From: Thermaceae bacterium
GTDB taxonomy: Bacteria; Deinococcota; Deinococci; Deinococcales; Thermaceae
Reading direction: 5' to 3'
Assembly (NCBI GenBank): GCA_015478585.1
Contig: JADMIM010000026.1
Location: forward strand, 1-40,269
DNA length: 40,269 nucleotides
The notes under the pieces: model-generated
Told to the model about the DNA's origin: nothing
Database searches by the model: none
The model's input: only the letters and a program-made list of their open reading frames with translations
Shown here: positions 33,289-40,269 of the stretch, piece after piece
How positions within the stretch are numbered: the stretch's first letter is position 1
Layout: each line of letters starts with the position of its first letter
Made by a program: the position numbers and the translations under genes

Positions 33289-34134
33289 CTATTCCGTCAA
33301 CGGGGCGGGCCGCCACTTGATGAGCAGGTTCTCCAGGCCGGTAATCAGATATTCCATGCCCAGTGCCACCACCGCCAGAATTAGCATCGAGGCAAAGACC
33401 CCGGCGGCATTGAAGGTGCCTTGAGCAGTGGCGATCATCAAGCCGATGCCTTTCCTCGAGCCCAAGAACTCACCCACCACCGCGCCCACCAGGGCAAAGC
33501 CAAAGCTCACGTGCAAACTAGCGATAATCCAGGTCAGGGCCGAGGGTAGCACCACCGCCAGCGTCACTTGGCGCGACGAAGCTCCTAAGATGCGGGCATT
33601 GGCGATGAGGTTGCGGTCAGCCTCGCGCACCCCCTGGAAGGCGTTGGCGAAGACCACGAAAAAGACCATCACTACCGCCAGGGCCACCTTGGAAGCCGTG
33701 CCCAGGCCCAGGGTGATGATGAAAATCGAACCCAGCACTACCCTGGGGATGGAGTTGGCAATCTTGATATACACGCTGAACACATCGGCCAGCAGGGCAT
33801 TGCGACCCAGCAAAATCCCGAAGAAGATACCCAGCACCGAACCAATAAAAAAGCCCATCAAGGTCTCGCTTAGAGTGACCCAGATTTGCTCCCACAGCGA
33901 GCCTTGGGCGGTTCCCTCGAGCATCCAAGTCCAGACTTGGCCCAGAATTGCCGAGGGCATCGAGAAGAAGAAGGAGTCTATGGCCTTGGTACGGGCTGCT
34001 ACTTCCCAGCCACCCAGCACCACCACCAAAAAAGCTATTCGCAGGAACATCACCAGTTGCCGTCGGCGGCGCAATTTTGCCAGGGCGGCCTGATCCTGGG
34101 TGTCCTGAGCTTGAGTGGAAACTACCGCGCTCAC
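33289..34134 (-). CDS. ABC transporter permease, NitT/TauT (SsuC-like) family
   Basis: A 281-aa inner-membrane permease. It has six predicted membrane segments (first at about 28-48) and the EAA loop ANARILGASSRQVTLAVVLPSALTWI that docks the ATPase. It belongs to the group carrying sulfonates, taurine, nitrate or pyrimidine precursors. The basic N-terminus is cytoplasmic. The gene overlaps the ATPase gene by 4 bp. The substrate cannot be decided from this subunit. The kinase gene follows after 52 bp. Confidence 0.92.
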   Translation of the reverse strand: MSAVVSTQAQDTQDQAALAKLRRRRQLVMFLRIAFLVVVLGGWEVAARTKAIDSFFFSMPSAILGQVWTWMLEGTAQGSLWEQIWVTLSETLMGFFIGSVLGIFFGILLGRNALLADVFSVYIKIANSIPRVVLGSIFIITLGLGTASKVALAVVMVFFVVFANAFQGVREADRNLIANARILGASSRQVTLAVVLPSALTWIIASLHVSFGFALVGAVVGEFLGSRKGIGLMIATAQGTFNAAGVFASMLILAVVALGMEYLITGLENLLIKWRPAPLTE

Positions 34135-34967
34135 AGCCTACCTCCTACCGCGCTCACTTCTGCGGCGCGGTTGAAACCAGCCTCGACCTCCTGGCGCAAA
34201 TCCATCCAGATGCGCCTAGAAAGCTCGACGAAGGTCGGTTGGAAGCGCACCTCGGAGATTATCCTGGGCCGAGGCAGGTTTACCGTGTACACCGACTTCA
34301 CCGTGCCGGGGCCGCTGCTCAGCACGTAAACTCGGTCGGCTAAGGCAATGGCCTCCTCGAGGTCGTGGGTCACGAAAACCACTGAGGCCCCCAGATTCGA
34401 CCACAGTTTGAGCAACTCGTCTTGCATCAGGATGCGAGTCTGCACGTCGAGGGCGCTGAAAGGCTCGTCCATCAGCAAAATTTCTGGCTGGTTGATGAAG
34501 GTCTGAGCCAGTGCCACCCGCTTGCGCATCCCGCCCGAGAGCTGGTGCGGGTAGTGGTTTTCAAACCCCGCCAGTCCTACCCTCGAGACCCATTCTCTGG
34601 CTTTCTGGAATGCAACTTGTCGGGACTCTCCCCTAAACAATGGCCCCGCCGCTACGTTGTAGAGCACGCTGCGCCAGGGAAAAACTGCGTCGTGCTGGAA
34701 GACAAAGCCAATGCGAGGATCAATGCCTGCTACAGGCTTGCCCATTACTTGCACGATGCCACTGCTGGGCCGGGCCAGCCCAGTAATCAGGCTAAGGGTG
34801 GTGGATTTGCCGCAGCCGGTTGGCCCCACCACCGCGACAAACTCTCCCCGCCCCACGCTCATGTTGATGTCGCGCAGGGCGGTAAGGGCACGGCCATCGG
34901 GGGTGGTAAAGCGGTGGGTGACACGCTCGAGTTCGATGGCGGGTTGGTTAGGGGTATCGCTGTTCAC
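34131..34967 (-). CDS. ABC transporter ATPase, NitT/TauT (SsuB/TauB-like) family
   Basis: A 278-aa ATPase. Walker A is GPTGCGKST, the Q loop VFQHDAVFPW, the signature LSGGMRKRVALAQ, Walker B ILLMDEPFSALD and the H-switch VTHDLEEAI, all intact. A downstream tail after VYVLSSGPG fits the SsuB/TauB branch. I start it at GTG 34967 (preceded by GGAG at 6 nt), giving a protein that begins SDTPNQPAIELERVTHRF; an in-frame ATG at 35066 would add 33 residues of non-conserved sequence and run into the hairpin element. The stop overlaps the permease start (4 bp). Confidence 0.93.
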   Translation of the reverse strand: MNSDTPNQPAIELERVTHRFTTPDGRALTALRDINMSVGRGEFVAVVGPTGCGKSTTLSLITGLARPSSGIVQVMGKPVAGIDPRIGFVFQHDAVFPWRSVLYNVAAGPLFRGESRQVAFQKAREWVSRVGLAGFENHYPHQLSGGMRKRVALAQTFINQPEILLMDEPFSALDVQTRILMQDELLKLWSNLGASVVFVTHDLEEAIALADRVYVLSSGPGTVKSVYTVNLPRPRIISEVRFQPTFVELSRRIWMDLRQEVEAGFNRAAEVSAVGGRL

Positions 34968-35007
34968 ACTTTCTCCGAAGCACCGAAGTGCTGTTGATTT
35001 GAAGCTC

Positions 35008-35196
35008 GAGAGCTGAGGGCAAAACGCTAAACGCCAAGGGCAAAAACTGTCGAAGGTCGAAGGCAAAAGGCCGAAAACCTAAAAACACAAACTGCGTCCT
35101 GGACGGTGTTTCATGATGTGATAATTATGCTGTCCTGGTGTAGCTTTTGGCCCCTTGTATTTTGTCTTTGACTTTAGCTCTCTGCCCTCAGCTCTC
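35008..35196. repeat. Long hairpin element between ABC binding-protein and ATPase genes
   Basis: The ends GAGAGCTGAGGGCA (35008-35021) and TGCCCTCAGCTCTC (35183-35196) are a perfect 14-bp inverted repeat. The arms continue imperfectly with AACGC/GTCGAAG/AAGGC units. The block 35124-35164 matches 3463-3503 at 40 of 41 positions, so this is a second copy of the element after the M16 gene. Its right end is 3 bp from the binding-protein stop. Unlike the first copy it interrupts an apparent operon, and it lacks a strong T-run. Confidence 0.8.
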
Positions 35197-35199
35197 CGG

Positions 35200-36192
35200 C
35201 TATTTCGCCGCTTTGACGAACTCGGTGGTGTAGGTCTTAGAGAGGTCAATGGTTTTGCCCATCACACCCTTGTCGAAGGTAGAGAGCACCTTGAGCACGG
35301 TGGCTGGGCCGTTTTCGGGCATCACGCCGTCGGGGGTGAACATGGCCTTACCGTTTTTGAGGGCGTTGATGTACAACTCGGGGTCGCCTACCAGGTAGTC
35401 CTTGGGCATTTGGGCGGCGATCTCCTCGGCGGTGTGGGTCTGGATGTATTTGAGGGTCTTGACCAAGGCGTTAGCCAGCTTCTGCACGGTTTCCTTGTTC
35501 TTGTTGACGTAGTCGGTCATCATGTACAAGCAGGCGGCGGGATAGGTTCCTCCCAGCGCCTTGACTGCGCCTTCTTCGGTGCGGAGGTCTATGAGTATTT
35601 TGGCATCGCCGGTTTTGAGCATTCTCGAGACGGTGGGTTCGGTGGTCATGCCTACGTCTATTTGGCCCTGCTTCATGGCGGCGATGAAGGTATTGCCTGC
35701 GCCTACCGCCAGGGAGGTGGTCTGAGCCACCGGAACCCCGTTTCGCACGGCCAGGAACTGCATCAAGAAGTTGGTCGAGGAGCCCAGCCCGGTCACGCCC
35801 ATGGTCTTGCCCTTGAAGTCGGCAGCACTCTTGATCTGGTCGGCTTTGCGAGAGTCCACCAGTACCACTTCGCCCGGCGCACGGCTAAACTGCACCACCG
35901 ACATCAGGGCTTTGCCTTTGGCTTGCAGGTCAATGGTGTGGTCGTAGAAGCCTACCACCCCGTCTACTTTGCCTGCGAGCATCTCGTTCTCGGCATCCAC
36001 CCCGGCGGGCTCTGTAATCAGGGTTACGTCCAGACCCTGCTCCTTGAAGTAGCCCAAGCGCTCGGTGAGCATGGCCGGAAGGTAGATGATTTTCTCGATA
36101 CCCCCCACCATGATGGTGACTTTTTGGGCCAAAGCCCCTCCCAGCGCGAAGATGGTAGCAACCCCAGCCAGAGCTATGATTCTACGATTCAT
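35200..36192 (-). CDS. NitT/TauT-type ABC substrate-binding protein
   Basis: A 330-aa periplasmic binding protein with a Sec signal peptide (MNRRIIALAGVATIFALGGALA, cut before Q). The fold is NMT1/THI5-like: YLPAMLTERLGYFKEQGLDVTL, the hinge VVGFYDHTIDLQAKGK, GKTMGVTGLGSSTNFLMQFL, then MKQGQIDVGMTTEP. These motifs place it with binding proteins for sulfonates, nitrate or pyrimidine precursors such as HMP; the ligand is not determined. AAAGGA lies before the ATG. It is the first gene of the string: binding protein, hairpin element, ATPase, permease, kinase, regulator. Confidence 0.92.
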   Translation of the reverse strand: MNRRIIALAGVATIFALGGALAQKVTIMVGGIEKIIYLPAMLTERLGYFKEQGLDVTLITEPAGVDAENEMLAGKVDGVVGFYDHTIDLQAKGKALMSVVQFSRAPGEVVLVDSRKADQIKSAADFKGKTMGVTGLGSSTNFLMQFLAVRNGVPVAQTTSLAVGAGNTFIAAMKQGQIDVGMTTEPTVSRMLKTGDAKILIDLRTEEGAVKALGGTYPAACLYMMTDYVNKNKETVQKLANALVKTLKYIQTHTAEEIAAQMPKDYLVGDPELYINALKNGKAMFTPDGVMPENGPATVLKVLSTFDKGVMGKTIDLSKTYTTEFVKAAK

Positions 36193-36337
36193 AAGACCAT
36201 CCTTTCGGAACTATCCCGAGCGTATTCCAACTAAAACCCTACCGACCAGACTGAGGAGGAAGCCTCGAGTAGCCGACAGCGGTACGCTCTTTGGACAGGG
36301 GTTAGGCTAGTACACCTGGTTTTGGTCTACAAGTTTT

Positions 36338-36355
36338 TGTTCATTGTGTTCATTG
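36338..36355. promoter_or_regulatory. Tandem 9-bp repeat in the 5'-nucleotidase upstream region
   Basis: TGTTCATTG occurs twice head to tail (36338-36346, 36347-36355), followed by an AT-rich stretch and TACACT (36388-36393) that could be a -10 box. Tandem direct repeats upstream of a phosphate-scavenging gene could be a regulator site (Pho-type), but no consensus is matched. The divergent region 36193-36456 contains no gene. Confidence 0.3.
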
Positions 36356-36456
36356 ATTTTCTGGGCATTGTAAACAAATCGGTCAGTACACTTTCAGCTA
36401 GCACTTCACTTGCTGTCCATGCGGGTCGTGTTAGCTTTTATATGGGAGGAAAAACC

Positions 36457-37929
36457 ATGAACCGTTGGCAGTCCATAGCAGTTGGCGTGATGTTGGTGGT
36501 AGGGGTGGCTTTTGCCCAGCAAGCCCCCCTGACCATCCTGCACTTTAACGACGTATACGAGATTCAGCCCGTAGACAAGAGCAAGCGCGGCGGGGCAGCC
36601 CGAATTGCCACCCTGGTGGATCAGTACAAAGACCAAAAGCCCCTGATTCTTTTCAGCGGCGATGCCCTTTCGCCCTCGGTGATGTCCTCGGTATTTAAGG
36701 GCGAGCAAATGGTGGCAGCCTTCAACCAGCTCGGCTTGAACGCCGCGACCTACGGCAACCACGAGTTCGACTTTGGCCCCGCCCTGACCCAGCAGCGCGT
36801 AAAAGAGTCCAAGTTCCCCTGGATTTCGACCAATTTGGTGGGGCCGGATGGCAAGCCGGTAGACGGAGCCGTGCCCTCGGTCATCCTGGACTGGAATGGG
36901 GTCAAGGTAGGGCTGATTGGCCTAGCCGACAACTGGCTCGACCTGACCAGCGCAGGCCCCGATGCCAAATACCAAGACTTTGTAAAAGCCGCCCAGCAAG
37001 CGGTTCCCGAACTCAAGGCCAAGGGAGCCCAGGTGATTATCGCCCTGACCCACATGGCCATGGCCGACGACGAGCAGCTCGCTACCAGCGTGCCGGGCAT
37101 AGACCTCATCCTGGGGGGCCATGACCACGAGCCGATGTGGAAGGTAGTGGGGGGCACTCTGATCTGGAAAACCGGCTCCGACTGGCGCAACCTGGGTTTG
37201 CTGAAGGTCTATCCCATGAAAGGAACCAAAGCCCTGGTTATCCCGCAGGAACTGGTGGTCAATGCCAAAGTAGCCGACCAACCGGAGATGAAAGCCCTGG
37301 TTTCGCGCTATGCTGACCAACTCGATAAAGGTTTGGCTGTGACTATCGGTGAGGCCAAGGTGGCTCTGGATACCCGCGAAAACGTTGTGCGTGCCAAGGA
37401 AGCCCCTATCGGCAACCTGATTGCTGATGCCATGCGGGCCTACACCAAAGCCGATGTCGCCATCACCAACGGTGGGGGCATCCGCACCGAACGGGTCTAC
37501 GAGGCTGGCCCCATCAGCAAGAAAGACATCCTGGGCATTTTGCCCTTCGGTAACACCGTAATCAGCCTTAAGCTCACCGGCGACCAGCTCAAGGCAGCCC
37601 TCGAGAACGGCGTGAGCCAGGTAGAAAAAGGCGCGGGCCGCTTCCCCCAGGTCTCGGGCCTGAGCTTTACCTATGACCCTAGCCGTCCGGCAGGACAGCG
37701 GGTACTCGAGGTCAAGGTAGGCACTGAGGCCCTCGACCCGGCCAAGACCTACGTGGTCGCTACCAACGACTACATGGGTAACGGTGGCGACGGCTACAGC
37801 GTGTTCAAGGGAGCCCCCAGGGTAATCGCTGAAAACGGTGCGCCCCTGATGGCTCAGGTGGTGATGGACTACATCCAGGCCCAAGGCAACGTGGCTCCGC
37901 AAGTCGAGGGGCGAATTATCCGGAAATAA
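36457..37929 (+). CDS. Secreted 5'-nucleotidase / metallophosphatase (UshA-like)
   Basis: A 490-aa exported enzyme that removes phosphate from nucleotides for scavenging. It has a signal peptide (MNRWQSIAVGVMLVVGVAFA, cut before QQ), a calcineurin-like catalytic domain with FNDVYE, GDALSPS, GNHEFDFG, THMAMADD and GGHDHEP metal motifs, and a C-terminal substrate domain with GNLIADAMR, NGGGIRT and NDYMGNGGDGYSVF, the standard 5'-nucleotidase C motif. GGGAGGA (36444-36450) lies 6 nt before the ATG at 36457, so the longer frame from 36322 is not the start. Stand-alone gene followed by a palindrome. Confidence 0.95.
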   Translation: MNRWQSIAVGVMLVVGVAFAQQAPLTILHFNDVYEIQPVDKSKRGGAARIATLVDQYKDQKPLILFSGDALSPSVMSSVFKGEQMVAAFNQLGLNAATYGNHEFDFGPALTQQRVKESKFPWISTNLVGPDGKPVDGAVPSVILDWNGVKVGLIGLADNWLDLTSAGPDAKYQDFVKAAQQAVPELKAKGAQVIIALTHMAMADDEQLATSVPGIDLILGGHDHEPMWKVVGGTLIWKTGSDWRNLGLLKVYPMKGTKALVIPQELVVNAKVADQPEMKALVSRYADQLDKGLAVTIGEAKVALDTRENVVRAKEAPIGNLIADAMRAYTKADVAITNGGGIRTERVYEAGPISKKDILGILPFGNTVISLKLTGDQLKAALENGVSQVEKGAGRFPQVSGLSFTYDPSRPAGQRVLEVKVGTEALDPAKTYVVATNDYMGNGGDGYSVFKGAPRVIAENGAPLMAQVVMDYIQAQGNVAPQVEGRIIRK

Positions 37930-37966
37930 AGCCGAAACTGCTATAGAACGGTCTTTTGACCTCGAA

Positions 37967-37996
37967 AACAGGCCATCCCTCGAGGGATGGCCTGTT
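37967..37996. terminator. Perfect 30-bp palindrome after the nucleotidase gene
   Basis: AACAGGCCATCCCTC and its exact reverse complement GAGGGATGGCCTGTT form a perfect palindrome centred on CTCGAG at 37979-37984. As RNA it gives a 13-bp stem with a tight loop. It lies 38 bp after the stop and between convergent genes. T-tails are weak (TGTTCGC rightwards, TGTTTTCG leftwards), so terminator is the likely but not certain role. Confidence 0.7.
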
Positions 37997-38119
37997 CGCT
38001 TGGAGGGTGGGATTGCTCCCATAAACAGATGATGGTCACTATAGTTCGTTCAGGACAGCGGAATTATCTTGTTTGCAAACCTGCTCTGGAACGCTCGAGC
38101 CAGGTTCGGGGACAAGGCT

Positions 38120-38809
38120 TCAATAAAACTGCGACAGGTCGGTGGAGATGGTATAGGTGCAGTTGCTGTTGGCTTCGGTCTGAAGCACCAGGCTGATTTT
38201 GCCGGTAGGGTCTACGGTGGTTTTGGAGAGGTCAAAATAGTAGAGCATGGTGCCGCTCCAACGGGGTTCTTTGTCGCTGCTTTTTTGCCAGTCCTCGAGG
38301 TAGGCAATCTTGTAGGGGCGCAGGAAGTTGTCCTTGCTGAGCATGATGCCCAGGTTGTAGGCTCCGCGCTGGAATTCTTCCTTTAGACCGGCAATTTGCA
38401 CGTAGACCTGAAGATGCCCGGCGGGCAGTTTTTGTTGGGCCGCAGCCAGCGCGTCCTTGCCGGAAATATTCTTGAAGGCGTTGCGGGCGGACTGGGCTAC
38501 TAAGGCTACCTGGTTGGCCTGACCAGCCAGGGTAATAGCCACCGGGCGGCTGCCGAACTTGGCGTATTCGGTGGGGGTTTGCAGCCAGTTGGCAAGACAA
38601 GTTTTGGGGTCGCCGTAGAGCAGCCCTACCTCGCTACCGGTAGGGAAAGCCCCTTTGTCCACCTTGAGGTCTAGGGTGAGCAGGGTCGAGACAGGGTTGA
38701 TCCGGTTGTAGATACTGTCCACGATCTGCTGGGCTACCGAAGCATCGGGCGTAGGAGACCAGGCCAGCACCGGAGCCAGCAAAAAGGGGAGGCTAAGCAT
38801 TCGTCGCAT
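38120..38809 (-). CDS. Secreted hypothetical protein of the TonB-like locus
   Basis: A 229-aa protein with a predicted signal peptide (MRRMLSLPFLLAPVLAWS). Two cysteines (in DPKTCLANW and ANSNCTYTIS) could form a disulfide outside the cytoplasm. The middle contains FGSRPVAITLAGQANQVALVAQSARNAF and QVYVQIAGLKEEFQRGAYNLGIMLSKDNFLRPYKIAYLEDW, a beta-rich pattern that I do not recognise. The start at 38809 has GAGGTG 5 nt before it and lies 2 bp after the stop of the TonB-like gene, so they are coupled. No function is proposed beyond a periplasmic or cell-envelope role with its neighbour. Confidence 0.75.
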   Translation of the reverse strand: MRRMLSLPFLLAPVLAWSPTPDASVAQQIVDSIYNRINPVSTLLTLDLKVDKGAFPTGSEVGLLYGDPKTCLANWLQTPTEYAKFGSRPVAITLAGQANQVALVAQSARNAFKNISGKDALAAAQQKLPAGHLQVYVQIAGLKEEFQRGAYNLGIMLSKDNFLRPYKIAYLEDWQKSSDKEPRWSGTMLYYFDLSKTTVDPTGKISLVLQTEANSNCTYTISTDLSQFY

Positions 38810-38811
38810 AT

Positions 38812-40233
38812 TCACCTCGAGGTCAGAAAAATCATCTGGCAAGACAACCCCGCTGCGACGATGCGCGAGGCATCGCCGGGGGAAACTACGGCGTAGTCGT
38901 GGAAGCTGGATTTGGGGGCGTAGGGCGGGGGCTGGGTTCCCACCGCCTGCACGTGCAGTACCCGGCTGTAGCGCTCGAGCTGGATTTCCGCAGGGTTGAC
39001 AAAAAACAAAGCGATGCTGGTCTTGTTCACCAAGTCGGTGGAGACCCCCTTGATGGCCTTGGCATCGGGCCAGACCTTGTGCCCCGAGCTTTCCACCACC
39101 GCAGGGGACATTCCCCGGCTGATGGGCACGCTGAGGCTGCGGGTATCCACGATGATGGCGCAACTCGGCAGTCCCTGGTTGCCTGCATCGCCCTTGCTGG
39201 GGAAGGCTCCGGCTTCGGCTATGGGGTTGGGTTTGTTTCCAGCCTGAGCCGGGGGATTGGCCCCACCGCTTTGCCCGGCCCGCTCGGGTGAGGTGTAGGT
39301 GCGGCTGGGTGCGGGGCCTGCCTCGGCTTTGGCTGGGGTGGGGGCCGCTACGGTAGCGGCAGGCCCATCCTTGGTGGCCTGGGCAGCCGGGGTTCCGGCG
39401 CGAATCGGTGAGGCTTCGGCGGCGACTGGCCCGCGTTGTTGGGCAGGCTGGGCAGGCTCTCCGGCAGATTGGGGGCCAGCCGGGCGGGCCAGGGCGGTAC
39501 TCGAGGCTTGCTCTACTCTGGGTGAACCTACCGCCACCACTGGCCCCCCTGGCTCTGTGCGCAGGGCCTGGCCCTGGGGCAGCGAGCCCGGCTGAGCCTG
39601 AATGCCTGAACTCGCCGCTCCCACCGGCAGACCGGCGGATTCGGCAGCCAGCGGGCGGCTGGATAGACCGGGCCGGTTCCCGGAGGCCGCTTGGATGCTC
39701 TGAGCCGGGGTCACAGGGGCAGCAGCCGCCTCGAGGCTGGTGCGGGGAACCGAGGCAGCAATCGGCGGGGCTACCTCGGGGCCAGGGCGACTTTGAACCT
39801 TGGGCGAAGAAGCCTGGGCTAAGGGTTGTGGGGCCGAGGGGCGAGCGGGGGTATTGGCGACTCGAGGCTTAAGCTGCGGAGCAGCTTTGGGCTGGGGAAT
39901 GGGCTTGGGTGGGGGTACAGCTTTAGCCTGCACCAGGGGCTTGGGGCGGGGCAGCGGCCTGACCTGGGGAATGGGTTTGGCGACGGTTTTGAGTTTGGGT
40001 ACGGGCAGGGGCTTGACCGGCGGTTTGACCACCGGCTTGAGCGTGGGCAGGGGGAGCTTTGCGGGCGGGACTAACAACTCTATGGTTAGCGGGGCAGGGC
40101 TGGAGGGCACGGGCTTGGAGAAGGCCACCAACAGCGCTAGCAAAACCCCCCCGTGCAGCAACAGGCTCAACAGCAGCGCCCAACGTTGGTCGCGCCCAGC
40201 ACTATCCGCACTATTCGACGGTGGCCAGAGCAA
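38812..40233 (-). CDS. TonB-like, proline/alanine-rich membrane-anchored protein
   Basis: A 473-aa protein with one N-terminal membrane anchor (about 18-38, WALLLSLLLHGGVLLALLVAF), then a Pro/Lys-rich stretch (about 40-125, repeated PKP/PVP/KLP units) and an Ala/Pro/Gly-rich stretch (about 125-345), as in TonB periplasm-spanning linkers but far longer. The C-terminal ~120 residues (LPSCAIIVDTRSLSVPISRGMSPAVVESSGHKVWPD..., ending in a Leu-Ser-Cys segment) form a separate domain that does not look like the usual TonB C-terminal domain. Start TTG 40233 has AGGAGG 8 nt upstream and overlaps the ExbD-like gene by 23 bp. The ExbD neighbour supports an energy-transducing role. Confidence 0.7.
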   Translation of the reverse strand: MLWPPSNSADSAGRDQRWALLLSLLLHGGVLLALLVAFSKPVPSSPAPLTIELLVPPAKLPLPTLKPVVKPPVKPLPVPKLKTVAKPIPQVRPLPRPKPLVQAKAVPPPKPIPQPKAAPQLKPRVANTPARPSAPQPLAQASSPKVQSRPGPEVAPPIAASVPRTSLEAAAAPVTPAQSIQAASGNRPGLSSRPLAAESAGLPVGAASSGIQAQPGSLPQGQALRTEPGGPVVAVGSPRVEQASSTALARPAGPQSAGEPAQPAQQRGPVAAEASPIRAGTPAAQATKDGPAATVAAPTPAKAEAGPAPSRTYTSPERAGQSGGANPPAQAGNKPNPIAEAGAFPSKGDAGNQGLPSCAIIVDTRSLSVPISRGMSPAVVESSGHKVWPDAKAIKGVSTDLVNKTSIALFFVNPAEIQLERYSRVLHVQAVGTQPPPYAPKSSFHDYAVVSPGDASRIVAAGLSCQMIFLTSR

Positions 40234-40269
40234 GCTGTGTGCCTCCTGCTTGTTTAATGGTGTCCATGA
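40211..40269 (-). CDS. ExbD/TolR-like protein, C-terminal end only (partial)
   Basis: Only the last 18 codons are in the window, read off the right edge to TAG at 40211-40213: VMDTI-like, 'MDTIKQAGGTQLALATVE'. This matches the 'VMD.L.QAG...IALVT' ending of ExbD/TolR proton-channel subunits, which energise TonB or TolA. The stop lies 23 bp inside the TonB-like gene. The assignment rests on a short segment plus the neighbour. Confidence 0.6.
   Translation of the reverse strand, partial: MDTIKQAGGTQLALATVE

Noticed and set aside
35155-36234. 359-aa open frame on the plus strand
   Set aside because: Antisense to the ABC binding protein gene, which has a signal peptide, ribosome binding site and clear family motifs.
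36922-38022. 366-aa open frame on the minus strand
   Set aside because: Antisense to the 5'-nucleotidase gene; no recognisable motifs.

Overview
The window looks like chromosomal DNA of a Deinococcus-Thermus bacterium, most likely Meiothermus or a close relative. The ClpB is 854 aa with a Thermus-type N-terminus, coding sequence is moderately GC-rich, the palindrome CTCGAG occurs several times per kb, and several genes have promoters that suggest leaderless or nearly leaderless mRNAs. This placement is inferred from sequence character, not from a database search.

Layout. 1-476: a degenerate stretch with inverted ends and a dispersed repeat. 534-4517: secreted M16 zinc protease convergent with an NAD-dependent epimerase. 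4659-5892 (minus): a decaying cassette of three small genes (DUF3467-like, an unknown, and one broken by an in-frame TAG). 5960-8609: clpB with an apparent HspR (HAIR) operator over its promoter and a clear terminator. 8722-12457: YidB-like protein, DUF255/YyaL thioredoxin-fold protein, YmdB-type phosphodiesterase and a DUF1653 protein. 12458-13567: a gene graveyard with a transposase remnant and repeat debris. 13568-15095: GNAT acetyltransferase, cold-shock protein and a helix-turn-helix regulator.

15291-24114 is the metabolic centrepiece: an aerobic carbon monoxide dehydrogenase locus read on the minus strand in the order coxM-coxS-coxL-coxG-XdhC/YHS fusion-coxD-coxE, with a divergent MocA-like cytidylyltransferase gene. 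CoxL carries the form I signature AYRCSFR, so it should be a true Mo-Cu CO dehydrogenase. CoxMSL form the enzyme, MocA would make the cytosine-dinucleotide cofactor, and CoxD, CoxE, CoxG and the XdhC-like protein would mature and anchor it. The XdhC-like protein has a metal-binding YHS domain on a linker containing a 7-bp tandem repeat.

24095-30864: nicotinate phosphoribosyltransferase followed by a GNAT gene interrupted by TAG, full-length cobalamin-dependent methionine synthase (metH), and a Uma2-family gene lying between two copies of a 24-bp repeat that also forms the 3' end of metH, then a PIN-toxin remnant. 30901-36192 (minus): a NitT/TauT-type ABC transporter (binding protein, ATPase, permease) followed by a CitA/CitB-like two-component pair. 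36457-37929: secreted 5'-nucleotidase. 38120-40269 (minus): end of an ExbD/TolR gene, a very long proline/alanine-rich TonB-like protein and a small secreted protein.

The most unusual feature is a set of long imperfect hairpins filling the spacers between genes. They lie between every cox gene pair from coxM to the XdhC gene, after the M16 protease gene, and between the ABC binding-protein and ATPase genes. Their arms are built from degenerate units of about 7-8 nt, and one arm ends a few bases from a stop codon. Two copies share a 41-bp block with one mismatch, and related sequence is buried in the linker of the XdhC-YHS protein. Two independent genes (4785, 24233) also contain a single in-frame TAG followed by an intact, family-like C-terminus.
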